DNA of 64,000 nucleotides, taken from positions 1 to 64,000 of the forward strand of contig CACBEF010000002.1 of assembly GCA_902538225.1 (NCBI GenBank), read 5' to 3'. This document shows, piece after piece, positions 19,369 to 27,430 of this stretch. The notes under the pieces are model-generated. The model saw only the letters and a program-made list of their open reading frames with translations. It had not been told where the DNA came from and did not search any database. The translations under genes and the position numbers were made by a program. Source of the stretch: an uncultured Prochlorococcus sp. (GTDB lineage: Bacteria; Cyanobacteriota; Cyanobacteriia; PCC-6307; Cyanobiaceae). How positions within the stretch are numbered: the stretch's first letter is position 1; each line of letters opens with the position of its first letter.

Positions 19369-20181
19369 ATGCTTTATTTATTAACAATATTATTAGGAAA
19401 TTTTGATCATTCTTTATTTAAAAGTATTTATATCTTTTTGATATCGTTTTTTTCTAATACGTTCTCAGCGATTTCTGGAGGAGGAGCAGGATTATTACAA
19501 TTGCCAGCATTGATTTTATCTGGAGTTCCTTATTATCAGGCTCTGGCTAGTCATAAATTAGCAACAGTAGCACTAGGAATAGGGGGTTCCTTAAGAAATT
19601 ACAAATCTTTAGGTAATGATATAAGTATTGCTTGGCAAATTTTAATTTTTGGATTACCAGGAGTAATTTTTGGGGCTTCTGTAGTTGAATATATATCAGA
19701 AAAGTACTTATACTTAATTTTAGGAGTAATATCCATATTATTAGCTTTTTACTCATTCCTTAAACCAGATTTAGGGATGTCATCTGGTAATAAAAAACTT
19801 AATTTTGTTCATAAAATTAGATTTTTAATTTTTATTTTTCTTATAGGTATATTAAATGGTTCTATTTCTTCAGGAACTGGATTGCTTGTAACAATTCTAT
19901 TAATAAAAACTTTTGAAATGGATTTTCTTCGAGCCATAAGTATGACATTTTTTACTGTTGGGATTTTTTGGAATTTTGTCGGAGCAGTATTTTTAGCAAG
20001 AATAGGATCGGTTCCATTTAATTTATTGATAGTTTTAATAATTGGTTCCTTTACAGGAGGGTTTTTCGGAGCTCACCTGTCAAAATTAAATGGGAATATA
20101 CTTATTAAGAAAACTTTTATAACGGTTTGTATTTTGGTTGGTATTAGCTTGTTGATTAAATCCATAAAAAGCTTTTTATAA
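19369..20181 (+). CDS. TSUP family (TauE/SafE-like) membrane transporter
   Basis: SAISGGGAGLLQLPALILSGVP and NGSISSGTGLLVTILLI duplicated motifs. Confidence 0.88.
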   Translation: MLYLLTILLGNFDHSLFKSIYIFLISFFSNTFSAISGGGAGLLQLPALILSGVPYYQALASHKLATVALGIGGSLRNYKSLGNDISIAWQILIFGLPGVIFGASVVEYISEKYLYLILGVISILLAFYSFLKPDLGMSSGNKKLNFVHKIRFLIFIFLIGILNGSISSGTGLLVTILLIKTFEMDFLRAISMTFFTVGIFWNFVGAVFLARIGSVPFNLLIVLIIGSFTGGFFGAHLSKLNGNILIKKTFITVCILVGISLLIKSIKSFL

Positions 20182-20339
20182 AATTATTGGAGGATAGCAG
20201 TACATTTTGGTAAAAATCTAAAGTAGGATTATAAATTAAAAAATAAATAAATTATTATCTTTATTCATTATTAAAGGGATTAATTAATTACTCGTTTTAT
20301 TAAAAAAAACTTTTAAAGAGGTCTTATTTTAAAAACCAT

Positions 20340-20366
20340 AAAAAAGGCCTCACATATGTGGGGCCG
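20340..20366 (-). terminator. Rho-independent terminator on the minus strand
   Basis: Minus strand GGCCCCACATATGTGAGGCC followed by TTTTTTAT. Confidence 0.75.
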
Positions 20367-20416
20367 GGTGATGGGGAATCTTATTTTTAAACCAATTTCT
20401 TAAAAAATGCAACCCC

Positions 20417-20460
20417 CTATCTGTAGCGCAATTATTGTCAACTTAATACACTACAGATAG
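20417..20460. repeat. Inverted repeat CTATCTGTAG-N24-CTACAGATAG
   Basis: Perfect 10 bp arms read directly. Confidence 0.9.
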
Positions 20461-20632
20461 TGCTTTAATGATTTTCTTATATGTCAATTAATAAATTCTG
20501 AAATAATTTTGAAACTTTAAAGTTTATCAATGAAAATCTAATTTCATAATTTCAAATGTTTTTGGTAATTTTACTTGTTAAAAATGTCCTGCACAGTATC
20601 ATTCGTAAGAACTTCGCTAGTAAAAAGTTTTA

Positions 20633-20860
20633 ATGATTGAATTAACTTTACTAACTCTTTTGAATTATGTTGGGGATAATTTCTGTGAGTATAGAAATCT
20701 AGGTCATGATAACTATAAATCTTTACTTCTTTCCTACAGTGATGCAAGTTATAAATTTGGTCCATTAGAGGTTAAAAAGGTTATTGAGAAGTCTGAAAAT
20801 TTTAAAGTTACGGCTGTTGCTATAGCTGCAATTAAGTGCCCTCAGCATATAGTTAAGTAA
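20633..20860 (+). CDS. Hypothetical protein
   Basis: 75 aa ORF, coupled to the next ORF. Confidence 0.45.
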   Translation: MIELTLLTLLNYVGDNFCEYRNLGHDNYKSLLLSYSDASYKFGPLEVKKVIEKSENFKVTAVAIAAIKCPQHIVK

Positions 20861-21126
20861 TGAAGTTTGAATTAAAAACTGAAAAAGAAAATTATTCGAA
20901 ATCATTTTTACAATTTTTCAGTATATTTTTTTTTCTTACTTTAATAATTATCCTTAGTGATGTAGCACTCAAATTAGGAATCATATCTAGAAATCATAAA
21001 ATTGAATACAACTGCAGGCTTTTATCTGTTGAAAAATCTAAACCTCATTTTAAAAAATTATCTAGGCTTTCTAATTTGAAAAGTAAACAACAAATTTGGA
21101 AATTTTGTAGCGAGGTTAATAAATAA
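20860..21126 (+). CDS. Hypothetical single-TM protein
   Basis: FFSIFFFLTLIIILSDVALKLGII helix. Confidence 0.45.
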   Translation: MKFELKTEKENYSKSFLQFFSIFFFLTLIIILSDVALKLGIISRNHKIEYNCRLLSVEKSKPHFKKLSRLSNLKSKQQIWKFCSEVNK

Positions 21127-21129
21127 TAT

Positions 21130-21924
21130 TTAACTAGAGGCTGATGAATAGAATTTTAATGCAAATAACCAGAACTTTCTTGAATTTATAAGAAATATTG
21201 TCGCTACAATAATTTCAAGCAATATTTTCCAAAATACAGAAAGTCCTAGAAAAACTTCAGAAGGAATTGTAGTTATAAAAGCTATAGGAATAAAAACACT
21301 AAAAAAGATTCTTAAAGAAAATGAAAATGAACTTAGAGGAAATCTTCCAATATAAAGGAATGATCTTAATACTTCTATTGCATTCCAAGTCTTAACAAAC
21401 CAAATAGTAGTAGTAGAGATAAAAAACCATAAGCTATATAAAATACAAATCGAGCAACTTATGGTAATCAAGGATAGGGTCAGAAAACTTAAATTTAAAT
21501 TGATTTGATTTATTCTTATGCAGAAGAACAACAATAAAAATCCAAGCATTATTTCTAAAAATCCAGATGGATTTATTTTTTTTAATGAAATAAAAAATTG
21601 ACTATCAATAGGTTTTAAAAGTACGAAGTCTAATGTTCCTTCTCTTATATGTTTAACTATTTCTGTAAGATTAGGGTTAAACCATGTATTTGTTATCCCA
21701 TTCAAAATTGTATAAATAGCTTGTATTATTAGTGCCTGTTCAAATTTCCACCCTCCAATATATCCACTATTTTGAAAGAAAATAGATAATAGAAAAATAC
21801 TCCCTACTAAACTTAAAATTGCAGTTATTAAATCAACTAATATATTTGTCTTATACTCCAATTCAGAAGCTAAAGAAGTATGTAAGAATTTTTTATAAAC
21901 TTTTAGATATTTTCTTAAACTCAT
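21130..21924 (-). CDS. ABC-2 type transporter permease (DUF990-like)
   Basis: Six-TM protein overlapping the next permease; IREGTLDFVLLKPIDSQFF. Confidence 0.8.
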   Translation of the reverse strand: MSLRKYLKVYKKFLHTSLASELEYKTNILVDLITAILSLVGSIFLLSIFFQNSGYIGGWKFEQALIIQAIYTILNGITNTWFNPNLTEIVKHIREGTLDFVLLKPIDSQFFISLKKINPSGFLEIMLGFLLLFFCIRINQINLNLSFLTLSLITISCSICILYSLWFFISTTTIWFVKTWNAIEVLRSFLYIGRFPLSSFSFSLRIFFSVFIPIAFITTIPSEVFLGLSVFWKILLEIIVATIFLINSRKFWLFALKFYSSASS

Positions 21925-22715
21925 GACCCCATTGCTGTATATTTTTTTGTTCCTTCAGACCAGATTTTCTTAAATAATGGGAAAAGTATAAAAATCCATA
22001 GAATTTGCATAATTAACCCTCCAATAATATTTGTTTCATTACCTGAAAGTAAGTTTGCGGGGAAATCAATTAGATATGGAAAAGGAGTCAAATAAATCCA
22101 AGATTTAACATATGTGGGAAATGAAACTACTGGTGCTAAAAGACCTGAGAGAAATAAAGTTGGAATAAATAACAATCTTTCTATCGATGAAGCTTTCTCT
22201 GTCCAGAAACATAGACATGCAACTATTGACTGAATTAAAAATTGAATCAAGAAGGATAAGAAAGTAGATACTATCGATAAAAGTAAAATACCTAAATTTG
22301 GTATCCATATACTTTCTGGATTAAAAATAAAAAAGAAAAATGCGATTATTAGTGCGAAAGGAAATCTTGTTATTTGTTCTGCAAGATGTTGTGCAAAATA
22401 TCTGAAAAATGGATTTAAAGGTTGAATTAAATACGGAGATACCTTTCCCATAAGAGAATCTTCTTCAAAACTAAATACAACCCAAACTACAGAAAACTGT
22501 CTAACAAAAAAAGCACATAAGAAATACCTAGAAAGCAATGTTTCACTAATGTTTATGGATTCATTTAGATTATTATTTGTCCAAATGTTTAACATGAAAA
22601 AAGGAATAATCCCTGAAATTGCCCACAGTGCAATTTCTACCCTATACTCCAACATGTTTGAATATTGGACTTTTAATAAAGTGAATATTTTACGGTTAAT
22701 TAAATTAGATATCAT
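21921..22715 (-). CDS. ABC-2 type transporter permease
   Basis: Hydrophobic protein between permease and ATPase; KVSPYLIQPLNPFFRYFAQHLAEQ. Confidence 0.8.
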   Translation of the reverse strand: MISNLINRKIFTLLKVQYSNMLEYRVEIALWAISGIIPFFMLNIWTNNNLNESINISETLLSRYFLCAFFVRQFSVVWVVFSFEEDSLMGKVSPYLIQPLNPFFRYFAQHLAEQITRFPFALIIAFFFFIFNPESIWIPNLGILLLSIVSTFLSFLIQFLIQSIVACLCFWTEKASSIERLLFIPTLFLSGLLAPVVSFPTYVKSWIYLTPFPYLIDFPANLLSGNETNIIGGLIMQILWIFILFPLFKKIWSEGTKKYTAMGS

Positions 22716-23700
22716 AATCTTTTTTGATTAATACCTTCCCAATAACTTCATCAATGGGTGGTTCATTTATAAAAAGGTCTTCAATATCAAAATTATTTAG
22801 GATAGTTTTTAGTGAAGAGGTAATAGAGTTGTTTTCAATTTTTATAGTGATTTCATTCTTTATTTTATTTTTAACACTAAAACCGGAATTTTCTAATTTA
22901 ATTGCATCCTCTTCTGATCGACAAACTATTAATATTTCTTTAACAGGAGATAGTTTTTTTAATAATAGATCAAGTTTCCCATCATATGATATCGCCCCTT
23001 CGTGCACACATATAACTCTCTTGCATAGCGATGTAATATCTTTCATATAATGACTGGTAAGGCATATCGTTGCATTAGTTTCCTCATTATATTTTTGTAA
23101 GAATTTTCTTAAATTTCTCTGTGCATTAATATCTAATCCAAGTGTCGGCTCGTCTAAAAATAGAATATTTGGTTGATGTATCAATGCTGCTAGTAATTCT
23201 GATTTCATACGTTGACCTAGTGAAAGTTTTCTAACAGGTATGAATAGCTCTTCATCAATTTCAAGCATTTCCGATAGTTTTTTTATTCTTTTTTTAGCTT
23301 CGAACTTATCTAAGTCATATATTGATGCATTCAAATAGAATGATTCAATTGGTGGAAGATCCCAAATAAGCTGTTGCTTTTGTCCCATTATTAAGGTGAT
23401 ATTCTTTAGGAAATTTTCTTTTCTCCTGAAAGGTAAGTAGCCTGAAACCAAAATCGAACCTTCACTTGGATAAATTAAGCCACAAAGCATTTTTAATATT
23501 GTTGTTTTCCCAGCTCCATTAGCACCTAGAAAACCTACTATTTCTCCTTCTTTAATTTCAAAACTTATATCTTTTATAACTTTTAAGCTTTTTGTTTGTC
23601 TTCTAAAAAAATGTTTAATTGTTCCTTTTAATCCTGGTTCTTTAGAAGAGATATCAAATGACTTAGATAAATTTCTTACATCTATAATATTTTGTACCAT
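22705..23700 (-). CDS. ABC transporter ATP-binding protein (ABC-2 export type)
   Basis: GFLGANGAGKTTILKMLCGL, LSLGQRMKSELLAALIHQPNILFLDEPTLGLD. Confidence 0.95.
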   Translation of the reverse strand: MVQNIIDVRNLSKSFDISSKEPGLKGTIKHFFRRQTKSLKVIKDISFEIKEGEIVGFLGANGAGKTTILKMLCGLIYPSEGSILVSGYLPFRRKENFLKNITLIMGQKQQLIWDLPPIESFYLNASIYDLDKFEAKKRIKKLSEMLEIDEELFIPVRKLSLGQRMKSELLAALIHQPNILFLDEPTLGLDINAQRNLRKFLQKYNEETNATICLTSHYMKDITSLCKRVICVHEGAISYDGKLDLLLKKLSPVKEILIVCRSEEDAIKLENSGFSVKNKIKNEITIKIENNSITSSLKTILNNFDIEDLFINEPPIDEVIGKVLIKKDYDI

Positions 23701-23777
23701 TTAAATTTTTTATTACTGAAATTTTATATTTAAATAAATTATTAAATTACCTTTATTTTAGAAAACTTTTTAACCAA

Positions 23778-24167
23778 TTAAAAATTATCTTTAAACGATA
23801 CAACCAGCCAGATAAAAAAGTTAATTGGATTAAGTAACTCGCTTACCTTCTTTTTATTTGCATAATTTAATCCTCTTAAAAAATCAAATATAAAATAACT
23901 ATTCTCTTTTTTATTATTATTTTTTTTAAGTACATTACCATTTTCGTCGAGAAGATCAATTTCATCCTCAAAAAACCATTGCTCTTTTCCATTTGATAAT
24001 TGCAAGACAACTCCAATACCTTTGCCATCAGTTATTCTGAAATCACTTATCTTGCCTAATGAAGAAACATTTATTGCATCAATAGTTTCTTTGGTAAGTC
24101 TATCTTTAGATAGTTCTAGGTTAACTTGAACAGAATTTCCAATCTTAACTTTATCTAAAATTGACAT
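23778..24167 (-). CDS. PetP-like (DUF2862) protein with C-terminal extension
   Basis: IGNSVQVNL…LGKISDFRITDGKGIGVVLQLSNGKEQWFFEDEID matches the PetP/DUF2862 pattern. Confidence 0.75.
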   Translation of the reverse strand: MSILDKVKIGNSVQVNLELSKDRLTKETIDAINVSSLGKISDFRITDGKGIGVVLQLSNGKEQWFFEDEIDLLDENGNVLKKNNNKKENSYFIFDFLRGLNYANKKKVSELLNPINFFIWLVVSFKDNF

Positions 24168-24237
24168 TTTTTAGGTTATTATACTTAGTCATGTAGGGTT
24201 TATGCGATTATTCAGAATTATTGATTTATTTCAATAA

Positions 24238-24384
24238 TTATGATTTTTTGAAAATCGCTTCAAGGATTCTTTTTATTGAAATTGTTAATACTCTCAAGAA
24301 TACAAAAAACAGTCCTAACCAACCTAAGATGACAGCTAGTGATAACAAGCTTGAACCTAAATCACGCTGTAGCAAATTCTGCAT
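24238..24384 (-). CDS. Small membrane protein (MQNLLQRDLGSSLLSLAVILGWLGLFFVFLRVLTISIKRILEAIFKKS)
   Basis: Manually read 48 aa ORF absent from the track. Confidence 0.5.
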   Translation of the reverse strand: MQNLLQRDLGSSLLSLAVILGWLGLFFVFLRVLTISIKRILEAIFKKS

Positions 24385-24730
24385 ATAATTTTTCTAAATT
24401 AGATAGATATAACTTTACTTTAATAAATTCTTTATTCAATATGAAAATTGCCAACATTCAGATTTGTTTAAATTCATTGTTACAAGAAAATTTAATAGAT
24501 ATGGTTTGTAAGCTAAAATTTAATTAGAAAATTAAATTCAATATTTTGGATCTATCTTTGAACTCATACATTGGAATATTTTTTATCATTATTGGTCTAT
24601 TAGTTAAAGTTGACTTGAAATTCTCAATTCAAAAGAATTTCAAATAATTTCTAATAAGAGCTCTTTTTAGTGCGATATAAAAGCCTTTTTTTCTTCTATT
24701 TTTATAATTACTATAACTTATTGCAAATAC

Positions 24731-24757
24731 TAAAAAAGCAGCTGTGAAGCTGCTTTT
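24731..24757 (-). terminator. Terminator downstream of tRNA-fMet
   Basis: AAAAGCAGCTTCACAGCTGCTTTTTT on the minus strand. Confidence 0.85.
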
Positions 24758-24760
24758 AAA

Positions 24761-24837
<77 letters not shown>

Positions 24838-24881
24838 TCATATACATAGCATACATCTGAAAGGGATATTTTTCTTGTTTT

Positions 24882-25847
24882 TTAGGATTCTTGGTATTTT
24901 ACTTTACCTTTAACTTCAAGTCGCACTCCTTCAGGAAAATTAAAGACCTTTTCTTCGATGTCTTGAATTCTTAAGTCAGATATCCACTCTAACTGTTTTA
25001 GTAAGTGAAGACTAACAGCATGCTTTGCTCTTTTTGAACCATCTTCTACTTTTAAAGCTAAACCTATCCCTTCATTTACTTTACACAGGCACTGTATTCC
25101 CTCGGCTCCACCTTTACCTATAACGTTCCCATGAGAAGCTTTAATTATTTCTGTATCAAATTTATTGTTATCACTTATCATTATTGGATTTATAGTCATA
25201 GCTCTACTGATTTGTTCTAATTCAGCATTTTCGGAACTGCTCAGAAGTGAATATAACCTCGACATTTCTAATAGTTTTAAAAAAAGAGTGGGTGCACCAC
25301 AATCATCACGTTCTGCTTTTATTTCAGATGGTGGGATTTCAAGTAATTCAGAAACAATTCTGAATATTTCTATTTGAAGAGGATGATCTCCTTTTAGGTA
25401 ACTATCTAATGGCCAATTCATTTTTTTGCATGTAGCTAAAAAAGCAGCATGTTTACCCGAACAATTATGTTCTAATGGACTTGTCTTAGATTTTGGACAT
25501 TTAAGATTATTAATGTCAATGTCATATTCCCATAAAATTTTGAATGCTTCCCTTGAATGAAGGTTTGATCCACTATGTGACCCGCATGCTAGAGCAATTG
25601 ATTTTGATTCATTATTGATTTTTGATGAAGCTCCACTACTAACAAAAGGTATTGCTTGAAAAGGTTTTAGTGCTGACCTTATGAAACTTTTATATTCTGG
25701 ATTTCCTGCGCACATTAAAACCCTTCCTTTTTTATCAGTAATAACAGCATGAATCTTATGGATTGACTCAACATTTGATCCCCTCATTAAGGTTGCTTCT
25801 AAGGGAGGATTATTAGAAGTGTAGAGGTTTTTGAAATTAGAACTCAT
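24882..25847 (-). CDS. L-asparaginase II family protein
   Basis: SALKPFQAIPFV, CGSHSG, HNCSGKHAAFLATC, DDCGAPT motifs. Confidence 0.92.
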   Translation of the reverse strand: MSSNFKNLYTSNNPPLEATLMRGSNVESIHKIHAVITDKKGRVLMCAGNPEYKSFIRSALKPFQAIPFVSSGASSKINNESKSIALACGSHSGSNLHSREAFKILWEYDIDINNLKCPKSKTSPLEHNCSGKHAAFLATCKKMNWPLDSYLKGDHPLQIEIFRIVSELLEIPPSEIKAERDDCGAPTLFLKLLEMSRLYSLLSSSENAELEQISRAMTINPIMISDNNKFDTEIIKASHGNVIGKGGAEGIQCLCKVNEGIGLALKVEDGSKRAKHAVSLHLLKQLEWISDLRIQDIEEKVFNFPEGVRLEVKGKVKYQES

Positions 25848-26342
25848 TTAGAAATTGTTATATTGAAAAATCAAAATACCAGACAAAGCTAAGACTGAAA
25901 TAATAGAAAAAATTTGAATTAAATTTTTTAAAATAGGTTTTACCTCGATTGAGGCAATGAGTGATTCTTTTTCTTTCAAAACTAATGGCTTTTCCCATAC
26001 TTGACCGTCATACCAACCGGATTCCTCATATTCGACTTTTTCAGATATTAATCTATTAAATATATGATTCCAACCTAAATATAACTTTATGGAAATTAAA
26101 AGAGGTATTGACAAGCTGCTAAAAAAACTTAATAAAATATATTTTAAAAGGGACGTTTTAAAATAAACACTACCTGAAGAAATAATAAGAAATAGAACAA
26201 AAGCTCCTACCCAGAACTTTATCAATATAAGAATTAGTGACTTTTTTGTTTTTGGCCATGAAAAAATTTTAGATTTTGATAATTCTATGAATTCATTTGT
26301 GGGTTGTTGCTCTCTAGGGACAGGACATTTAGATTGATTCAT
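25848..26342 (-). CDS. CGLD27-like (DUF1230) protein
   Basis: CPVPREQQPTNEFIELSKS…YDGQVWEKPLVLKEKE. Confidence 0.88.
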   Translation of the reverse strand: MNQSKCPVPREQQPTNEFIELSKSKIFSWPKTKKSLILILIKFWVGAFVLFLIISSGSVYFKTSLLKYILLSFFSSLSIPLLISIKLYLGWNHIFNRLISEKVEYEESGWYDGQVWEKPLVLKEKESLIASIEVKPILKNLIQIFSIISVLALSGILIFQYNNF

Positions 26343-26350
26343 AAATAAAA

Positions 26351-26695
26351 TTATGGAAATAAAAGATTATCCCCATTACTCCAGAATGATTCAAGGTCAT
26401 AATATTTTCTTATCTCTGGTTGAAAAATATTTACTATCAAATCACCATAATCGAGTAAAGCCCATTTCGCTTCGTTAATCCCTTCTTTTCGTATAGGTTC
26501 AACTTTAGCCTTTTCTCTAAGCTCTCCCTCTACAGAGTTAGTTATAGATCTAACCTGTACATCAGATAATCCTTCTGCAATCAAAATCCATTCACTTATA
26601 AATGATACTTTGTCAATTTTTATAAGCTTTATATCTCTTGCCTTTTTTTCATCACATGCTTTAGCTGCTATTAAAACCAAATTTTTATTGTCCAT
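26351..26695 (-). CDS. rsfS: Ribosome silencing factor
   Basis: AAKACDEKKARDI…DWALLDYGDLIVNIF-type pattern; start MDNKNLVL preferred over 26767. Confidence 0.92.
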   Translation of the reverse strand: MDNKNLVLIAAKACDEKKARDIKLIKIDKVSFISEWILIAEGLSDVQVRSITNSVEGELREKAKVEPIRKEGINEAKWALLDYGDLIVNIFQPEIRKYYDLESFWSNGDNLLFP

Positions 26696-27323
26696 AAACA
26701 TTTTCACTTGAAACTGATTTTTCTGAACCTTCTTGCTGAGATAATTCTGATCTTGCTTTTTCTGCACTTTTTCTTAAGGCATCTAATCTATCTTCAAAGA
26801 AACTTCTTTTTTTCTTTTTTCGTGTCTTTTCTATCAACTCCTTTAATGCTCCTCCCAGACTTTTATAAGCATTTGGAATGCTGTATCCAAATCTACAAGC
26901 AAGATCTATAGCTCTCTCATCTGCATAAATAGCATCTTGAAGCTTTTTTTCAGAATTATTTTTTAAATATAATCTATATCCTGCAAAACTTGATAAACCA
27001 AGAGCAAGTAATAAAAGCAACCCATCTTGTACCCATAACTCTCCTATCGCTCCTCCAAGTCCTATGGCGAGAGCTGCCATTTCCCATCCATCTCTAGGAA
27101 TTGTGTCATTTTGGATTTTGCCAACCTCGTGCCAAAATAATAAATTTCTATGGTCAATAGCAAGGTTATCCCATTCATCTAAATCTATTTGAATTTCTAC
27201 TTCGTCACGACCGATTTCCTCAAGTGTTATTAAAGGCGGATCTATAGCCGCAGCAGCTTCAACAAATACCCAACTTTCATTCTCTGGAGGCAACAAACTT
27301 TTAAGTCGCTGAAGTTCGCTCAT
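26685..27323 (-). CDS. DUF3318-like membrane protein
   Basis: LPPENESWVFVEAAAAIDPPLITLEEIGRDEVEIQIDLDEWD. Confidence 0.8.
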   Translation of the reverse strand: MSELQRLKSLLPPENESWVFVEAAAAIDPPLITLEEIGRDEVEIQIDLDEWDNLAIDHRNLLFWHEVGKIQNDTIPRDGWEMAALAIGLGGAIGELWVQDGLLLLLALGLSSFAGYRLYLKNNSEKKLQDAIYADERAIDLACRFGYSIPNAYKSLGGALKELIEKTRKKKKRSFFEDRLDALRKSAEKARSELSQQEGSEKSVSSENVYGQ

Positions 27324-27430
27324 AAAAAATTAATTTCTTTCAATACTATAGAAACAAATGTTGCTTTTCAAGTAACTTGATTAACATCTGATGATTTATA
27401 AGTAGCATGAGATAAATGAACGTTTAAATT

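Larger units (their letters stand above)
20335..20462 (-). ncRNA. Candidate small RNA (minus strand) ending at the terminator
   Basis: Orphan terminator plus upstream CTATCTGTAG…CTACAGATAG inverted repeat; no minus-strand CDS ends here. Confidence 0.4.

Noticed and set aside
19274-19384. Possible 36 aa ORF overlapping the TSUP start
   Set aside because: Short, no recognisable features, overlaps the next gene; chance occurrence is likely.
20571-20765. Minus-strand 64 aa ORF
   Set aside because: Antisense to 20633..20860 and not linked to the terminator in a convincing way; could be part of a longer sRNA instead.
22549-23050. Plus-strand ORFs opposite the ABC-2 genes (22549..22731, 22724..23050)
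   Set aside because: Shadow frames of a clear ABC transporter operon.
24339-24527. Plus-strand ORF MITSLNLNHAVANSAYNF…
   Set aside because: Starts antisense to the 48 aa minus-strand membrane ORF; no domain or TM support.
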